Shown: positions 26,383 to 35,914, numbered from the stretch's first letter. The stretch is 64,000 nt of DNA from Chthoniobacterales bacterium (GCA_018883245.1 VEQL01000009.1:21523-85522), one strand, 5' to 3'. Translations and numbers: made by a program. Notes: generated from the sequence alone by a model not told the origin.

Positions 26383-27123
26383 ATGAGCAAAGTGTGGACA
26401 CCGGACCTCTCTTGGGGCCTTTCGGCGTTTATTGTGCTCTTGGCATGCGGCTGGGGGGCGGCCTGGGTCCTGCGTCGCTTCTGCCGCTCCCGATCCGGAC
26501 ATCCGCAAGGTGGGCTGCGTTGGAAAGTTCTCGACTCACTTGTCCCGATCGTGCGCTGGGGATTTTTCATCACCGGTGTTGCTGCGGGTGTGCACCTTCT
26601 CGATTTGCCGCCCGCCGCGGATCGTTGGGCCGATCGCCTGCTTCAGGCGTCATTCGTTTTGCTCGTGGCCTTTGTCGCGTCGGCTGCCGTCCGGCTCGTG
26701 CTTGGCCAGTGGGCCCTCCGCGCCAAGGACCCCGGCGAAGAGCGCACGCGCCGCACCCTTGCCCCCGTGCTCTCACGCAGTTGTCAGGTGTTTCTCGTGA
26801 CGGTGGCTGCTCTGCTTGCTCTGCAAAATGCGGGATACAATGTTGCAGGTTTGCTCGCAGGCCTCGGCATTGGCGGATTGGCCGTGGCACTCGCGGCCAA
26901 AGAGACGCTGGCGAACCTCTTTGGATCGCTGGCTGTCCTTCTGGATCGAACTTTCCAGGTCGGAGACAACATTCGGACCAGCGACATCACCGGCACGGTG
27001 GTGAGGATCGGATTGCGCAGCACGCGCGTGAGAACTGCGGAAGGCTATATCGTATCGATCCCGAACCAGATCATCACCAACGCGCCCGTCACGAACATGG
27101 GGCCACATGCGCCAAGTGCATGA
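26383..27123 (+). CDS. MscS-like mechanosensitive channel, short C-terminus
   Basis: A 246-residue membrane protein. Several membrane segments precede the pore helix of the MscS family (VAGLLAGLGIGGLAVALAAK, the glycine/alanine-packed TM3). The beta-domain follows (LLDRTFQVGDNIRTSDITGTVVRIGLRSTRV) and reaches PNQIITNAPVTNMG. The alpha/beta C-terminal domain, normally about 80 more residues, is missing: the frame stops 6 codons after NMG. It starts 10 bases after the photolyase gene. The truncation may be real or the result of a rearrangement or frameshift at 27100-27123. Confidence 0.75.
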   Translation: MSKVWTPDLSWGLSAFIVLLACGWGAAWVLRRFCRSRSGHPQGGLRWKVLDSLVPIVRWGFFITGVAAGVHLLDLPPAADRWADRLLQASFVLLVAFVASAAVRLVLGQWALRAKDPGEERTRRTLAPVLSRSCQVFLVTVAALLALQNAGYNVAGLLAGLGIGGLAVALAAKETLANLFGSLAVLLDRTFQVGDNIRTSDITGTVVRIGLRSTRVRTAEGYIVSIPNQIITNAPVTNMGPHAPSA

Positions 27124-27135
27124 TGTGTTGTTTTA

Positions 27136-27894
27136 TCACGGCATCGCGAAGAAAATAACAACCGCAAGTATGGCGGCTAGACCCAGGAGCAGGGCGCCCG
27201 TTCTGGAATAACGACGGCGTATCAACGTGACTCCCATGACAGCGGATACCACCGCAACGGACGGAACGTGCAACATGAAGAGGGCAACGAGGACGGCAAG
27301 CTCTTTCGGTATGCCGTGATGGATGCTGGATTCGACCAGCAGGTCAGAACCTTGTAAAATGTGTTTCGTTCTTTTGACGACTTCTGTGGCTAAGGCGACC
27401 GGCTTGCTAACAGACGAATTGGCTGGTGAGGGAGATGAGCCGCTTTGTTGTCGAGGAAACCACGTAGAGATGGCATTTCGTGCATACGGTGTCTGCCTGC
27501 CCCCGGAGTCGCCTGTGGTATAAGAGACTTCTACGGATTGGTTCTCCTGCTCTGCGCCGGTTTGCTCGGCAAACAACTGATCACGTCTAACTTTCTCCAC
27601 GGCCAACTCGATTCGTGTATCCACGTAGTGTTGGAGCTTTGCCCGATGCTGGCGCTTGAAAAGATTCATTTCGCGGGCGTGATCGGCTTTAACTCCTCTT
27701 TCAGCCACGGCTTGATCTTTTTGCATCGTCTCAAGGGGCGAGGAGTGAAACAAAGTCTCAAACTTGCGTTCTTTAACCTCTAACCAAGGCCATCGAAAAC
27801 CACTGAACGGAGAAGTATTTTGGTTGGTGGCTGCCCTGCTTTGGCAAGCTGCGAGACACGTCAACGCCAGAGCCAATTCCAGCCACCGCTTCAT
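27136..27894 (-). CDS. hypothetical lipoprotein with two C-terminal membrane segments
   Basis: A 252-residue protein not recognised as any family. It has a signal sequence with a possible lipobox (LTCLAAC at about 11-17), a charged helical region (45-115) that may form a coiled coil, a polar Ser/Pro-rich stretch and two hydrophobic segments at about 197-220 and 231-250. Base composition is visibly less GC-rich than the flanks, and codon use differs (more A/T third positions), which suggests transfer. It ends 12 bases from the truncated end of the MscS-like gene. Confidence 0.55.
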   Translation of the reverse strand: MKRWLELALALTCLAACQSRAATNQNTSPFSGFRWPWLEVKERKFETLFHSSPLETMQKDQAVAERGVKADHAREMNLFKRQHRAKLQHYVDTRIELAVEKVRRDQLFAEQTGAEQENQSVEVSYTTGDSGGRQTPYARNAISTWFPRQQSGSSPSPANSSVSKPVALATEVVKRTKHILQGSDLLVESSIHHGIPKELAVLVALFMLHVPSVAVVSAVMGVTLIRRRYSRTGALLLGLAAILAVVIFFAMP

Positions 27895-27956
27895 GATTGC
27901 TGTATTGTATTATCCTTTGCCTAGAACAAGAACAAATGCGCGCCTAGCATCAGAAA

Positions 27957-28520
27957 TTAAAGATTGAGAAAATTTTTCAGCAGCTGCTTTCCTTCCGTGG
28001 TGAGGATGGACTCGGGGTGGAACTGGACACCGTGGACGGGGTGCTTGTTGTGCCGCAGTCCCATGATTTCGCCCTCGGCCGTCTCGGCTGTGATCTCGAG
28101 GACGTTTGGAAGAGTCTCGCGTTTTACGATGAGCGAGTGGTAACGGGTTGCTTCGAAAGGAGAGGGAAGGCCTGCAAACACGCCTTGGCCGCCATGGGTG
28201 ATCGGGGAGGTTTTGCCGTGCATCAGGCGGTCGGCCCGGACGACTTCGCCTCCGTAAACTTCGCCAATGCACTGGTGTCCGAGGCAGACGCCGAGCACGG
28301 GCAATCGCGCTCCGAAAGTTTTGATCACCTCGCTGCTCACTCCGGCCTCGGAGGGTGTGCATGGGCCGGGGGAGATCACGATGCGCTCAGGTGCGAGCGT
28401 TTCGATTTCCGCGACAGTGATCTGGTCGTTGCGCACCACGCGTAGGTCCGCACCCAACTCGCCGAAATACTGGACGAGGTTGTAAGTGAAGCTGTCGTAG
28501 TTATCGATGACGAGGATCAT
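27957..28520 (-). CDS. trpG: anthranilate synthase component II / glutamine amidotransferase
   Basis: A 187-residue class I glutamine amidotransferase that supplies ammonia to TrpE (or PabB). The catalytic Cys79 lies in GVCLGHQ, with the His-Glu pair in VQFHPES near residue 170. The N-terminus [15 protein letters not shown] is the typical TrpG/PabA start. Its ATG overlaps the trpE stop by 4 bases, so the two subunits are translationally coupled in a 1:1 complex. One TrpG can serve both tryptophan and folate synthesis. Confidence 0.93.
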   Translation of the reverse strand: MILVIDNYDSFTYNLVQYFGELGADLRVVRNDQITVAEIETLAPERIVISPGPCTPSEAGVSSEVIKTFGARLPVLGVCLGHQCIGEVYGGEVVRADRLMHGKTSPITHGGQGVFAGLPSPFEATRYHSLIVKRETLPNVLEITAETAEGEIMGLRHNKHPVHGVQFHPESILTTEGKQLLKNFLNL

Positions 28521-30007
28521 GATTGCTCCACGGTGCGGGCCCGCTCGATGGCGCGGATCACGCCCATGGCCTTGTTGATGGTTTCTTGATACTCGCCTTG
28601 CGGGGTGCTGTCGGCAACCACCCCGGCGCCGGCTTGCACATAAGCAGTGCCGTCCTTGAGCAGAACTGTGCGCAGGGCGATGCAGGAGTTGAGATTGCCG
28701 TCGTAGCCGAAGTAGCCCACGGCGCCCGCATAGCTGCAACGCTTGCTTTTCTCGAGTGCGTTGATGATTTGCATGGCCCGAACCTTCGGGGCGCCGGAGA
28801 CTGTCCCGGCCGGGAATGTGGCACGCATGACGTCGTAGGTGGAGTGACCGGGAGACAACGAGCCGACGACATTCGACACGATGTGCATGACGTGGCTGTA
28901 GCGCTCGATGGTCATGAAATCGGTGACGCGGACGGATTTGTATTCGGCGATGCGCCCGACGTCATTGCGAGCAAGGTCCACCAGCATGAGGTGCTCGGCG
29001 CGTTCTTTGGGGTCGGCGAGAAGTTTTTGCGCATTGGCATTGTCTTCCTCGGATGTCGATCCCCGGCGGATGGTGCCGGCAATGGGGCGGATCTGCACTT
29101 GCCCTTCATCGACGCGAACGTGCACTTCGGGCGAACTGCCGACGAGGTGAAATCCGGGGCAGCGGATGAGGAACATGTAGGGTGAGGGATTGATGAAGCG
29201 CAGCGCTCGGTAAAGCTCGAGTGGCGATCCGGTGTAAGGCGTGGCGAAGCGCTGGGAGAGGACAATCTGAAACACGTCGCCTGCGCGTATGTATTCTTTC
29301 GCTCGTTCGACGCTTGCAAGAAAATCGGCTTCGCCGGTATTCGACGATACGGGGGCGGGGGTCGGCGGGATAGAAGGCGACGAAGGCTTGAGCGAGGTGG
29401 GACGATCGAGTTGGGAGAGCAGGTCGCTGAGCTTGGCACACGCGGCCGCGTAAGCGGCCTGCGGGTCAGTGCCGGGGTAAGCGTTGACGATCACCTTGAG
29501 CCGGCGCGTGACGTGATCGAAAACCAGAACGCGGTCGGTGGTGAAAAAGTAGAGATCGGGCAGCCCAAGCGCGTCTTCCTGATGCGGAGGGACGGTGGGT
29601 TCGAAGTAGCGGACAGCGTCGTAAGACATGTAACCCACGCACCCCCCGGGAAAATGAAGAGTGCCTTCGGGGGCGCGCAGGCCGGACATCTCGCGCTCGA
29701 GTTCAGCCAGCGGATCCGCTACCCGGCCCGAGCGGACGACTTTCCCTTGCCGGCGGACTTCGAATTCGTTGCCGCGTGCGATGAATTCGCGCTCCGCGCC
29801 GGCGCCCAGTATGGAGTAGCGCCCGCTTCTCTCGTCCTGTTCGGCGGACTCGAAAAGGAAAGCCGGCTCCTCGCCTGAAATTTTGGCGAAGGCCGTCACC
29901 GGCGTCTCTGCATCCGAGACCAACTCCGTCCAGACGGGGACAACACGATGGTTCGCGGCAAGTGCAGCGAACTCTTCGCGGGATGGATGGATGTCAGGCA
30001 CGGACAT
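28517..30007 (-). CDS. trpE: anthranilate synthase component I
   Basis: Converts chorismate to anthranilate with TrpG. The chorismate-binding domain in the C-terminal half contains [21 protein letters not shown] and [18 protein letters not shown], all conserved. The N-terminal domain includes [19 protein letters not shown], resembling the tryptophan feedback site. The start at 30007 ([13 protein letters not shown]) is the likeliest; ATG at 30019 and TTG at 30052 are alternatives. No trp leader peptide with tandem Trp codons was seen upstream, where smpB is only about 50 bases away. Confidence 0.93.
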   Translation of the reverse strand: MSVPDIHPSREEFAALAANHRVVPVWTELVSDAETPVTAFAKISGEEPAFLFESAEQDERSGRYSILGAGAEREFIARGNEFEVRRQGKVVRSGRVADPLAELEREMSGLRAPEGTLHFPGGCVGYMSYDAVRYFEPTVPPHQEDALGLPDLYFFTTDRVLVFDHVTRRLKVIVNAYPGTDPQAAYAAACAKLSDLLSQLDRPTSLKPSSPSIPPTPAPVSSNTGEADFLASVERAKEYIRAGDVFQIVLSQRFATPYTGSPLELYRALRFINPSPYMFLIRCPGFHLVGSSPEVHVRVDEGQVQIRPIAGTIRRGSTSEEDNANAQKLLADPKERAEHLMLVDLARNDVGRIAEYKSVRVTDFMTIERYSHVMHIVSNVVGSLSPGHSTYDVMRATFPAGTVSGAPKVRAMQIINALEKSKRCSYAGAVGYFGYDGNLNSCIALRTVLLKDGTAYVQAGAGVVADSTPQGEYQETINKAMGVIRAIERARTVEQS

Positions 30008-30054
30008 GAGTGGCGGCATATTTAACGTGTTCCGCGTGGCGAACAACGGCAATT

Positions 30055-30513
30055 CTAGCCCCGGCGGTTGAAGGCGGCGGCAGTGCGGGCAGCTTCGCGC
30101 TCGGCTACACGTTGCTTCAAGTCTTGGCGTTTGTCGGGCGCCTTTTTGCCCTTGGCGATGCCGATCTGGACTTTGACGTGCCGGTTTTTCCAGTAAAGGC
30201 GGATCGCCGGGAGTGCGCAGCCTTGTTGTTCCACCATTTCACGGAGTTTGTGCAATTCCGCACGGTGGACAAGCAGCCGCTTCGGACGCTTGGCCTCGTG
30301 CTGCTCGTGACTGGCTCGTTCGTAAGGCTGGATGTCGAGTCCGTGCAGGAAGAGCTCGCCTTTGTCCAGCCGCGCGAATGCATTCGTCATGTTGGCCAGG
30401 CCTGCACGGATGGATTTAACCTCTGTGCCCTTAAGGGACAGCCCCGCTTCGAAGCATTCGAGGATGTTGAAGCTGTGGCGCGCCTTGCGGTTGGTGACAA
30501 TGTCGGTGCCCAT
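30055..30513 (-). CDS. smpB: SsrA-binding protein SmpB
   Basis: A 152-residue partner of tmRNA in trans-translation. Family motifs are NRKARHSFNILECFEAGLSLKGTEVKS at the start, the central ARLDKGELFLHGLDI and the basic C-terminal tail rich in Lys/Arg that enters the mRNA channel. The ssrA gene itself was not found in this window. smpB lies between rpoZ and trpE on the same strand. Confidence 0.96.
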   Translation of the reverse strand: MGTDIVTNRKARHSFNILECFEAGLSLKGTEVKSIRAGLANMTNAFARLDKGELFLHGLDIQPYERASHEQHEAKRPKRLLVHRAELHKLREMVEQQGCALPAIRLYWKNRHVKVQIGIAKGKKAPDKRQDLKQRVAEREAARTAAAFNRRG

Positions 30514-30548
30514 GGCGGGCCTCCCTTGGCGCCGATCGGCGGGTGGCG

Positions 30549-30767
30549 TCAGGCCGCCGCGGCGCTGTCGGCCGCGCGACCGCGGGCGGACAGCTTGCCT
30601 TCGCCGATTTCCTTCAGTGCAATATCGATGAAGCCCATGCCTGGCTCGACCTCGACGAGAGGGCGGCTCGTGGCGTTGAGTTGCCTGACGCGGCGCGAGA
30701 CGAGATTAACCAGAATTTTGTCGTTGCCGACAGTTTCGCGGGCTTTTTCGAGGAGCATTGGATTCAT
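30549..30767 (-). CDS. rpoZ: RNA polymerase omega subunit
   Basis: A 72-residue protein matching omega, with DKILVNLVSRRVRQLN corresponding to the conserved helix that wraps the beta' C-terminus and VEVEPGMGFIDIALKEIGEGKL behind it. Omega assists assembly of beta' into RNA polymerase. The usual start MARVTVED is replaced by MNPMLLEKARE, so it is somewhat divergent. It lies upstream of smpB in the same direction, with 35 bases between. Confidence 0.8.
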   Translation of the reverse strand: MNPMLLEKARETVGNDKILVNLVSRRVRQLNATSRPLVEVEPGMGFIDIALKEIGEGKLSARGRAADSAAAA

Positions 30768-30859
30768 GAAAGTGTTTTTGCGTGGATTGTGTGGTCCGCG
30801 CCTGTGACCCTTAAGAATAGGAAAGCCAAAGACACAACGTCAACCGTAAATTCGCGGGT

Positions 30860-30889
30860 TTGACATCGGGCAGTGCCCTGCCAAACAAT
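30860..30889 (+). promoter_or_regulatory. probable promoter of tRNA-Cys
   Basis: TTGACA (30860-30865), an 18-base spacer and AACAAT (30884-30889, 4 of 6 matches). Transcription would start near 30896, some 10 bases before the tRNA. Position and hexamer quality make this one of the better promoter candidates in the window. Confidence 0.5.
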
Positions 30890-30906
30890 GTCGTGTTGCA
30901 AGATTT

Positions 30907-30978
30907 GGCGGGGTAGCCAAGTGGTAAGGCCGGGCTCTGCAAAAGCCCTATGCGTCGGTTCGATTCCGACCCTCGCCT
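30907..30978 (+). tRNA. tRNA-Cys (anticodon GCA)
   Basis: Acceptor arm GGCGGGG/CCTCGCC with one G-T pair, D-arm TAGCCAAGTGGTAAGGC, anticodon stem GGGCT/AGCCC with loop CTGCAAA giving GCA, T-arm GTCGGTTCGATTCCGAC, discriminator T as is typical of tRNA-Cys. The CCA end is not encoded. Confidence 0.95.
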
Positions 30979-30983
30979 CTCTT

Positions 30984-31520
30984 TCATTGCACAAGTTCAA
31001 GTCGCATCACATCCACCTCTTGCGTGGAAAGCGCGCGGTTCGCTGCAGCAGCGATTTCGGCACTGCTGCCACGGTTGAAGGTGAGTGTGAGGGTGCCTTG
31101 GTGAAACTCCGCCCGCGGCGCGGCGGGTGTTCCGGCGAGTGCGGCGCGCACCTTTGCCAGAACGATCGCTTGGCGGAAGAGTGGCACCTGCTGCGGCGAA
31201 TCAGGCGTTCCTGCCTTTTTGACCACGAGGGAACGTGCGGGTGCGACCCAGGTGCAGTCGCCTCGGATGGAAGATGTCAGTTCTTCTGTTGCAGGCTTCG
31301 GCTTTGGCTGGGGCTTTGCCAGTGACGTTCGCAGCGGGGGGCGAGATTTGCCTTCAAGAGATTTTGTCGTCACAGCGGGTTTGGGCGAAGGCAAAGAGGC
31401 TCCCACGGCCACAGGGGGCGGAGGGGGGACAGATTGGTGCGTGCCGGCGCATCCTGCAATGAGCAGGCTCGCGGTCCCTGCCATCGTGACGAGAGCCTTG
31501 CCTGACATGCCGCGGAACAT
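30984..31520 (-). CDS. hypothetical lipoprotein
   Basis: A 178-residue protein with a signal peptide and lipobox LLIAGC near residue 24, a proline-rich spacer (31-80) and a C-terminal globular part of about 70 residues (FRQAIVLAKVRAALAG ... LTLTFNRGSSAEIAAAANRAL). It is not recognised as a named family. An internal ATG at 31508 is an alternative start and would leave more room for a promoter, because the divergent LysM lipoprotein gene begins at 31524. Its C-terminus ends 5 bases from tRNA-Cys. Confidence 0.6.
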   Translation of the reverse strand: MFRGMSGKALVTMAGTASLLIAGCAGTHQSVPPPPPVAVGASLPSPKPAVTTKSLEGKSRPPLRTSLAKPQPKPKPATEELTSSIRGDCTWVAPARSLVVKKAGTPDSPQQVPLFRQAIVLAKVRAALAGTPAAPRAEFHQGTLTLTFNRGSSAEIAAAANRALSTQEVDVMRLELVQ

Positions 31521-31523
31521 ATC

Positions 31524-32417
31524 ATGCGCATCATGATGAAACCAGCGACAAGGAAACGGGTGGTCACGAGAGTAGTCCTTTTGTCCTTATTGCCGATTTT
31601 TTTGGCGGGATGCGACCTGCTGACCGTTTCGCAGACTGGTAGGAATATTCGCGAGGGTAATGAGGCGTTGCAGCGCGGCGAAGTGCAAAGGGCGGTGCAA
31701 TACTACGAGACAGCGCTCGACGGCACCATGCTTTCAGCCGAAGCGCATTATCGTCTGGGTTTGCTTTACGAGGATCAGCTGAAAAACGAGGTGGGGGCGC
31801 TTCATCACTTCGAGCGTTACCTTGAGTTGGCGCCACAGGGGCAATTTTCGACCGACGTAAAAAGCTATGTGGAGCGGTTGAGGCTGACGATTGTTTCGCG
31901 GCTGTCGGAAGGTTCGATGATGCCGGCGCGCGAGGCCTCCCGCCTGAAGAACGAGAATCTCGAGCTTCAGCGGCAAGTGGCAGAATTGCGCAAAGGCGGG
32001 GGTCTCAGGCCTGCGGCGGATTCACATCGCGCCGTTGCGTCTCTGCCGGCGGCAACGCCGGAACCTTCGACGAGGCCGGCCATGGTCGTAGCCGCGACGC
32101 CTCCGCCCGCTCCCGCGCCGGCAGCAACGCCTGAGCCTGAGGTCCGCCGCGCTCTTCCGGTCGGCGCTGGTGCGTCCGCTTCATCTGCGGCTGCGGTGGC
32201 GCCCGTTTCGGCTCCCGCAGGAGCACCGCAGGCAACGCCGGCGCAAGCATCGGCTGCCGGACGAACTCACACCGTCCAGAAGGGCGAGACCTTGGCTGCG
32301 ATTGCCCGAAAGTATTACGGCAGCACCGGCCAGTGGCCGAAGATTGCGGAGGCGAACAAGGATGTGTTTCCTGATCCGACCAAGCTCAAGCCGGGAATGG
32401 TGCTGCGCATTCCTTGA
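31524..32417 (+). CDS. lipoprotein with TPR-like repeats, coiled coil and C-terminal LysM domain
   Basis: A 297-residue protein: signal with lipobox LPIFLAGC (about residue 30), a TPR-like segment (RNIREGNEALQRGEVQRAVQYYETAL to FERYLELAP, 40-105), a helical coiled-coil region (125-155), an Ala/Pro linker (160-245), then a single LysM domain (TVQKGETLAAIARKYYG to LKPGMVLRIP, 250-297). LysM binds peptidoglycan glycans. The tethered lipid plus LysM suggests an envelope protein spanning outer membrane and wall. ATG at 31533 or 31536 are alternative starts. It is divergent from the other lipoprotein with almost no spacer. Confidence 0.75.
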   Translation: MRIMMKPATRKRVVTRVVLLSLLPIFLAGCDLLTVSQTGRNIREGNEALQRGEVQRAVQYYETALDGTMLSAEAHYRLGLLYEDQLKNEVGALHHFERYLELAPQGQFSTDVKSYVERLRLTIVSRLSEGSMMPAREASRLKNENLELQRQVAELRKGGGLRPAADSHRAVASLPAATPEPSTRPAMVVAATPPPAPAPAATPEPEVRRALPVGAGASASSAAAVAPVSAPAGAPQATPAQASAAGRTHTVQKGETLAAIARKYYGSTGQWPKIAEANKDVFPDPTKLKPGMVLRIP

Positions 32418-32438
32418 GCTGCGCAAAGGCGGGGCTGA

Positions 32439-33044
32439 TCAGTTCGCGTATTTGACTGAGCAACCGTAGGCCGTGGTCCGAGGCTCCGAAACTTTCTTTC
32501 CGGCGAGCGTTTCGTCCAAAGCTTGTTTGACGAAGTTTTTTGCGCCGGTGACATCTGCGGGATCCGTCGATTTTTTGTCATCGATCGCGCCCGCGTAAAC
32601 GACGATGCCGCTGCCGTCGATGACGAAGAGTTCCGGCGTGACCTTCGCATCGTAGAGTCTGCCCACCGTGCCTTCCTCGTCGATTAGGATGGCCGTAGGT
32701 GCGGCGCTTTTTTCCTGTTTGGTTTTGTTGGTCTCCTCGCGGCTCATGTGTCCCTGCTTGCCGGGGGCGGATGACACGATCGACAGCCAGACGACGTCTT
32801 TGCCTGTGTATTCCTTCTGAAGCTTCTGCATGTTGCCGCTGTCATAGTGCTTTTTGACGAACGGGCATCCGTGATTGAGCCATTCCAAGACCACGACCTT
32901 GCCTTTGAAATCGGACAGTTTGTGGCTCTTGCCATCGGAGTCCGTGAGCGTGAAGTCAGGCGCTTGCTCACCGGGCGCGGGCGCGGCATGGCACGCGGCG
33001 GCGAATAATGCGAACGCAACGAAGGATAGGATTTGTGTTTTCAT
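32439..33044 (-). CDS. secreted thioredoxin-like redoxin (AhpC/TSA fold)
   Basis: A 201-residue periplasmic protein with a signal peptide (1-20, ending CHA-AP). The thioredoxin-fold core includes PGEQAPDFTLTDSDGK and the active-site segment VVVLEWLNHGCPFVKKHYD. Only one cysteine is in the usual CxxC place, so it resembles a peroxiredoxin-like reductant acceptor rather than a thioredoxin. A late Cys near 195 could act as a resolving cysteine. It overlaps the dsbD-like gene by 4 bases, so DsbD is the probable electron donor. Confidence 0.8.
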   Translation of the reverse strand: MKTQILSFVAFALFAAACHAAPAPGEQAPDFTLTDSDGKSHKLSDFKGKVVVLEWLNHGCPFVKKHYDSGNMQKLQKEYTGKDVVWLSIVSSAPGKQGHMSREETNKTKQEKSAAPTAILIDEEGTVGRLYDAKVTPELFVIDGSGIVVYAGAIDDKKSTDPADVTGAKNFVKQALDETLAGKKVSEPRTTAYGCSVKYAN

Positions 33045-35122
33045 GGTCTATGCGTGTTGTCAGTTATCCCGACCGATCGCAGGACGATCTGTTCGGTGAG
33101 AATTTCGGGAAGGATCACGGGGTCATTCGCGCGACCCGCAGGATAAAACAAGTAAAAAGGAACCCCGACTCGGCCGAATCGGGCAAGCTTGCGAGTGATC
33201 TCGGGGTTGCTGTTTGTCCAGTCCGCAAGCATGGGGACGATGCCTTGTCTGGCGAAGCCCTCGCGGACCGCCGCCGTATCGATCGCGGTGCGCATGTTGA
33301 ATTTGCATGTGATGCACCAATCGGCGGTGAAATCCAGGAAGACGGGTTTGCCCTCGGCCAGGAGTCGTTGCAGCTTGGCTTCGGAATAAGGAATCCATGA
33401 AATGCCTCCGGCCTGAGCAGGTGAGGATTTTTCGGCGGCCGCGATCGTTGTGCGGGCGAAAAGGTTGCCTGCGAAGTAACCCAGCCCGACGAAAAGCGAG
33501 AGCGCGATGCCCAGTGCGGCGAACGTCTTGGCGCGCGTGGATGACAGCGGTCCTAGGAACGCCCCGTAGAGCCACGCCGCCAAGGCGAGGCAAAGATAGG
33601 ATGCGGAGGCCCATATGACGGCCTCGGTGCCGCGCTGTTGTCCGATGACGTAAAGAAGCCAGAGGAGGGTGGCTGCGAGGGGAAAGCCCATGAACTGCTT
33701 GAGCCTTTCCATCCACGCACCGGGTTTCGGCAGAAATTTCATCCATCCGGGTTTCGCCGCCAGCAGCAGGTAAGGAAATGCCATGCCGCCTGCGATGGCA
33801 CCGAACATGGCGAAAATGACGGCAGGCGTCTGGGCGAAGGCGAAGCCGAGTGCCGTCCCGAGGAACGGCGCGGTGCAAGGTGTGGCCAGTAGCGTTGCGA
33901 GGATTCCCTGGGTAAAGGATCCGGCCAGGCCCCCGTGGCTGCCTGCCTCCGCGATGCCTTGGGCGGCGCGCCCGGGCAGAACGATTTCAAAAACGCCGAA
34001 AAGGTTGAGGGCGAAGAGAAAAACAATGGCGCCTATGACAAAGTTGAACCATGGACTCTGGAACTGGAAGGCCCACGTGACCTCGCTCCCGGCCGACTTG
34101 AGTGCGATGACGACGGCGGCCAAGCCAAGGAACCAGAAAAAAATTCCTCCGACAAAGGCGAGACCGTGTTTGAGGATGGCTGAGCGCGAGTCGCCGGCTT
34201 GGCGCATGAAGCCGAAAACCTTGAGGGAGATGACCGGCAGGACGCAGGGCATGAGATTGAGGATGAATCCGCCGAGGGCGCCGAACAGCAGGTAAGTCCA
34301 GAATCCCGTGGTGCCCCCCGGAGTTTGGGTGGCCGGGGAGCTTATCGTTGTCTTGCTCTCGACAACCCAGCCGCGACGTTCGCCGTTATCAACAGCCAGC
34401 ACGCCGCGAACCGGAGCGGAGTCGGCAACCGGTATGGCAAGTGTTGCCGAGCCATCCGATATCTGGCTTGGCGCTGTGTGGCCGACAGGATGTTCATTGT
34501 CCGCGAAGGGATAGAAATCGGCACGCTTTGCGCCCTCGGCATCCCGGATGGAGAGGTTCCATCCCGTGGAAGTGCGCGACCACTCGAGCGCGAAAGGAGG
34601 CGCTTGTCCGGACGGGACGAGAGCGGTGAACTTGGTGAAAAGTTCCGCGTTGGCCGGCTCCGCATCAGGGGCAACGGGAAGGGCGAGGTTCAGTTCGGCT
34701 TTGCCTGGGATGCAGATGGCTTCGCAAACCAGCCAAGTCGATTTCGCGCGAAACTCGACTTCTCTCGCCTCGGTAACGGGCGCAGTCACGGTTCGGACGA
34801 GCAGAACTTCGTCGCGATAGGCATAAACTTGGATGTCACCCGGTTCGACGAGGCGCTGCGGCAAAGGCCAGGAGACTGGTCCAGCCTCGAAGCCGGCGGG
34901 CAGTTCGAGGTCGAAGGTGGTGGCGAGTCCGGAGTCGCCCGGGTTTTCCCAGTAGGTGTGCCAGCCGGGCGCCATGCGCAGATGGAGGCCGAGGCGGAAC
35001 GGTCTTCCCGGGACGATCGCCGTGGTGTCCGCAACCAGCGAAGCCTCGACCAGTTTCTTTCCCTGGTAAGTCTGTGCCGCCAACGGCGAAACAAGCAGTG
35101 CCAGAAAAAGCAGTGCGCGCAT
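33041..35122 (-). CDS. dsbD: thiol:disulfide interchange protein DsbD-like
   Basis: A 693-residue inner-membrane reductant conduit. It has a signal peptide (1-16), an N-terminal periplasmic domain (about 20-270), a central region with about eight membrane helices carrying the cysteine motifs MPCVLPVISLKV and TPCTAPFLGT, and a C-terminal thioredoxin domain with WCITC near residue 630. Electrons pass from cytoplasmic thioredoxin to periplasmic targets. Coupling to the downstream redoxin gene (ATGA overlap) indicates its substrate. Confidence 0.9.
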   Translation of the reverse strand: MRALLFLALLVSPLAAQTYQGKKLVEASLVADTTAIVPGRPFRLGLHLRMAPGWHTYWENPGDSGLATTFDLELPAGFEAGPVSWPLPQRLVEPGDIQVYAYRDEVLLVRTVTAPVTEAREVEFRAKSTWLVCEAICIPGKAELNLALPVAPDAEPANAELFTKFTALVPSGQAPPFALEWSRTSTGWNLSIRDAEGAKRADFYPFADNEHPVGHTAPSQISDGSATLAIPVADSAPVRGVLAVDNGERRGWVVESKTTISSPATQTPGGTTGFWTYLLFGALGGFILNLMPCVLPVISLKVFGFMRQAGDSRSAILKHGLAFVGGIFFWFLGLAAVVIALKSAGSEVTWAFQFQSPWFNFVIGAIVFLFALNLFGVFEIVLPGRAAQGIAEAGSHGGLAGSFTQGILATLLATPCTAPFLGTALGFAFAQTPAVIFAMFGAIAGGMAFPYLLLAAKPGWMKFLPKPGAWMERLKQFMGFPLAATLLWLLYVIGQQRGTEAVIWASASYLCLALAAWLYGAFLGPLSSTRAKTFAALGIALSLFVGLGYFAGNLFARTTIAAAEKSSPAQAGGISWIPYSEAKLQRLLAEGKPVFLDFTADWCITCKFNMRTAIDTAAVREGFARQGIVPMLADWTNSNPEITRKLARFGRVGVPFYLFYPAGRANDPVILPEILTEQIVLRSVGITDNTHRP

Positions 35123-35128
35123 GATGTG

Positions 35129-35914
35129 TCAGGTAGTTTGCAAAAATGCGGTGAGGGGACTGGTCGGTGCCGCAGTTTCCCCTTGAGCGGGCAGACCGGC
35201 TTCACGCGCATCGCGCCCCGCCTCGACCGCCATACGGAAGGCCCGCGCCATGGCAACGGGATTTTCCGCCACGGCGATGGCCGTGTTGATCAGCACCGCG
35301 TCGGCGCCCATTTCCATTGCCTCGGCCGCGTGGCTGGGTGCACCGAGACCGGCGTCCACAATAACCGGCACGCGGGCTTGCTCGATGATGATGGCAATCT
35401 GCGCGCGCGTTTCGATCCCGCGGTTGCTTCCGATGGGAGAGCCGAGCGGCATCACGGTCGCTGCCCCCGCATCCTCCAGCCGTTTGGCCAGGACCGGGTC
35501 GGCATTGATGTAAGGAAGCACAGTGAACCCCTCGGCTGCCAGGATCTCGGTGGCTCGCAGCGTCTCGATCGGATCGGGGAGCAGGTATTGCGGGTCGGGA
35601 TGAATCTCCAGCTTCACCCATTTGGGAAGTCCCGCGGTGGCGGCCAGCCGCGCGAGGCGCACAGCTTCCTCCGCGTTCATGGCTCCGCTGGTGTTCGGAA
35701 GCAGGAGAAATTTTTCGGGATCGATGAAATCGAGGATGTTGGCGAACGGGTCTTTGGTTCCGCTGAGATCCGCGCGTCGAAGCGCGACGGTCACAATCTC
35801 CGACCCGCTCGCCGCCAGCGCGTCGCGCATGAGTTCGTGCGAGGCGAACTTTCCCGTGCCGAGAAGAAGCCGCGAGCGGAAGGTGCGGCCTGCGATGACC
35901 AGTGGCTTGCTCAC
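35129..35914 (-). CDS. thiG: thiazole synthase ThiG
   Basis: Makes the thiazole phosphate moiety of thiamine from deoxyxylulose phosphate, dehydroglycine and ThiS-thiocarboxylate. A 261-residue TIM barrel, with [15 protein letters not shown] near the start, WVKLEI (the Schiff-base lysine strand), [18 protein letters not shown] and [23 protein letters not shown] typical of ThiG. The start is GTG at 35914, overlapping the stop of the upstream gene (GTGA). No thiS, thiF or thiH gene is adjacent, which is unusual. Confidence 0.95.
   Translation of the reverse strand: MSKPLVIAGRTFRSRLLLGTGKFASHELMRDALAASGSEIVTVALRRADLSGTKDPFANILDFIDPEKFLLLPNTSGAMNAEEAVRLARLAATAGLPKWVKLEIHPDPQYLLPDPIETLRATEILAAEGFTVLPYINADPVLAKRLEDAGAATVMPLGSPIGSNRGIETRAQIAIIIEQARVPVIVDAGLGAPSHAAEAMEMGADAVLINTAIAVAENPVAMARAFRMAVEAGRDAREAGLPAQGETAAPTSPLTAFLQTT

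Noticed and set aside
24918..26573. 551-codon minus-strand frame opposite the photolyase
   Set aside because: The plus-strand gene has clear FeS-BCP motifs; the antisense frame has none.
27090..27160. A frameshift restoring the MscS C-terminal domain
   Set aside because: I read the other two frames past 27100 and neither continues convincingly into an MscS C-terminal domain before reaching a stop or the convergent gene.
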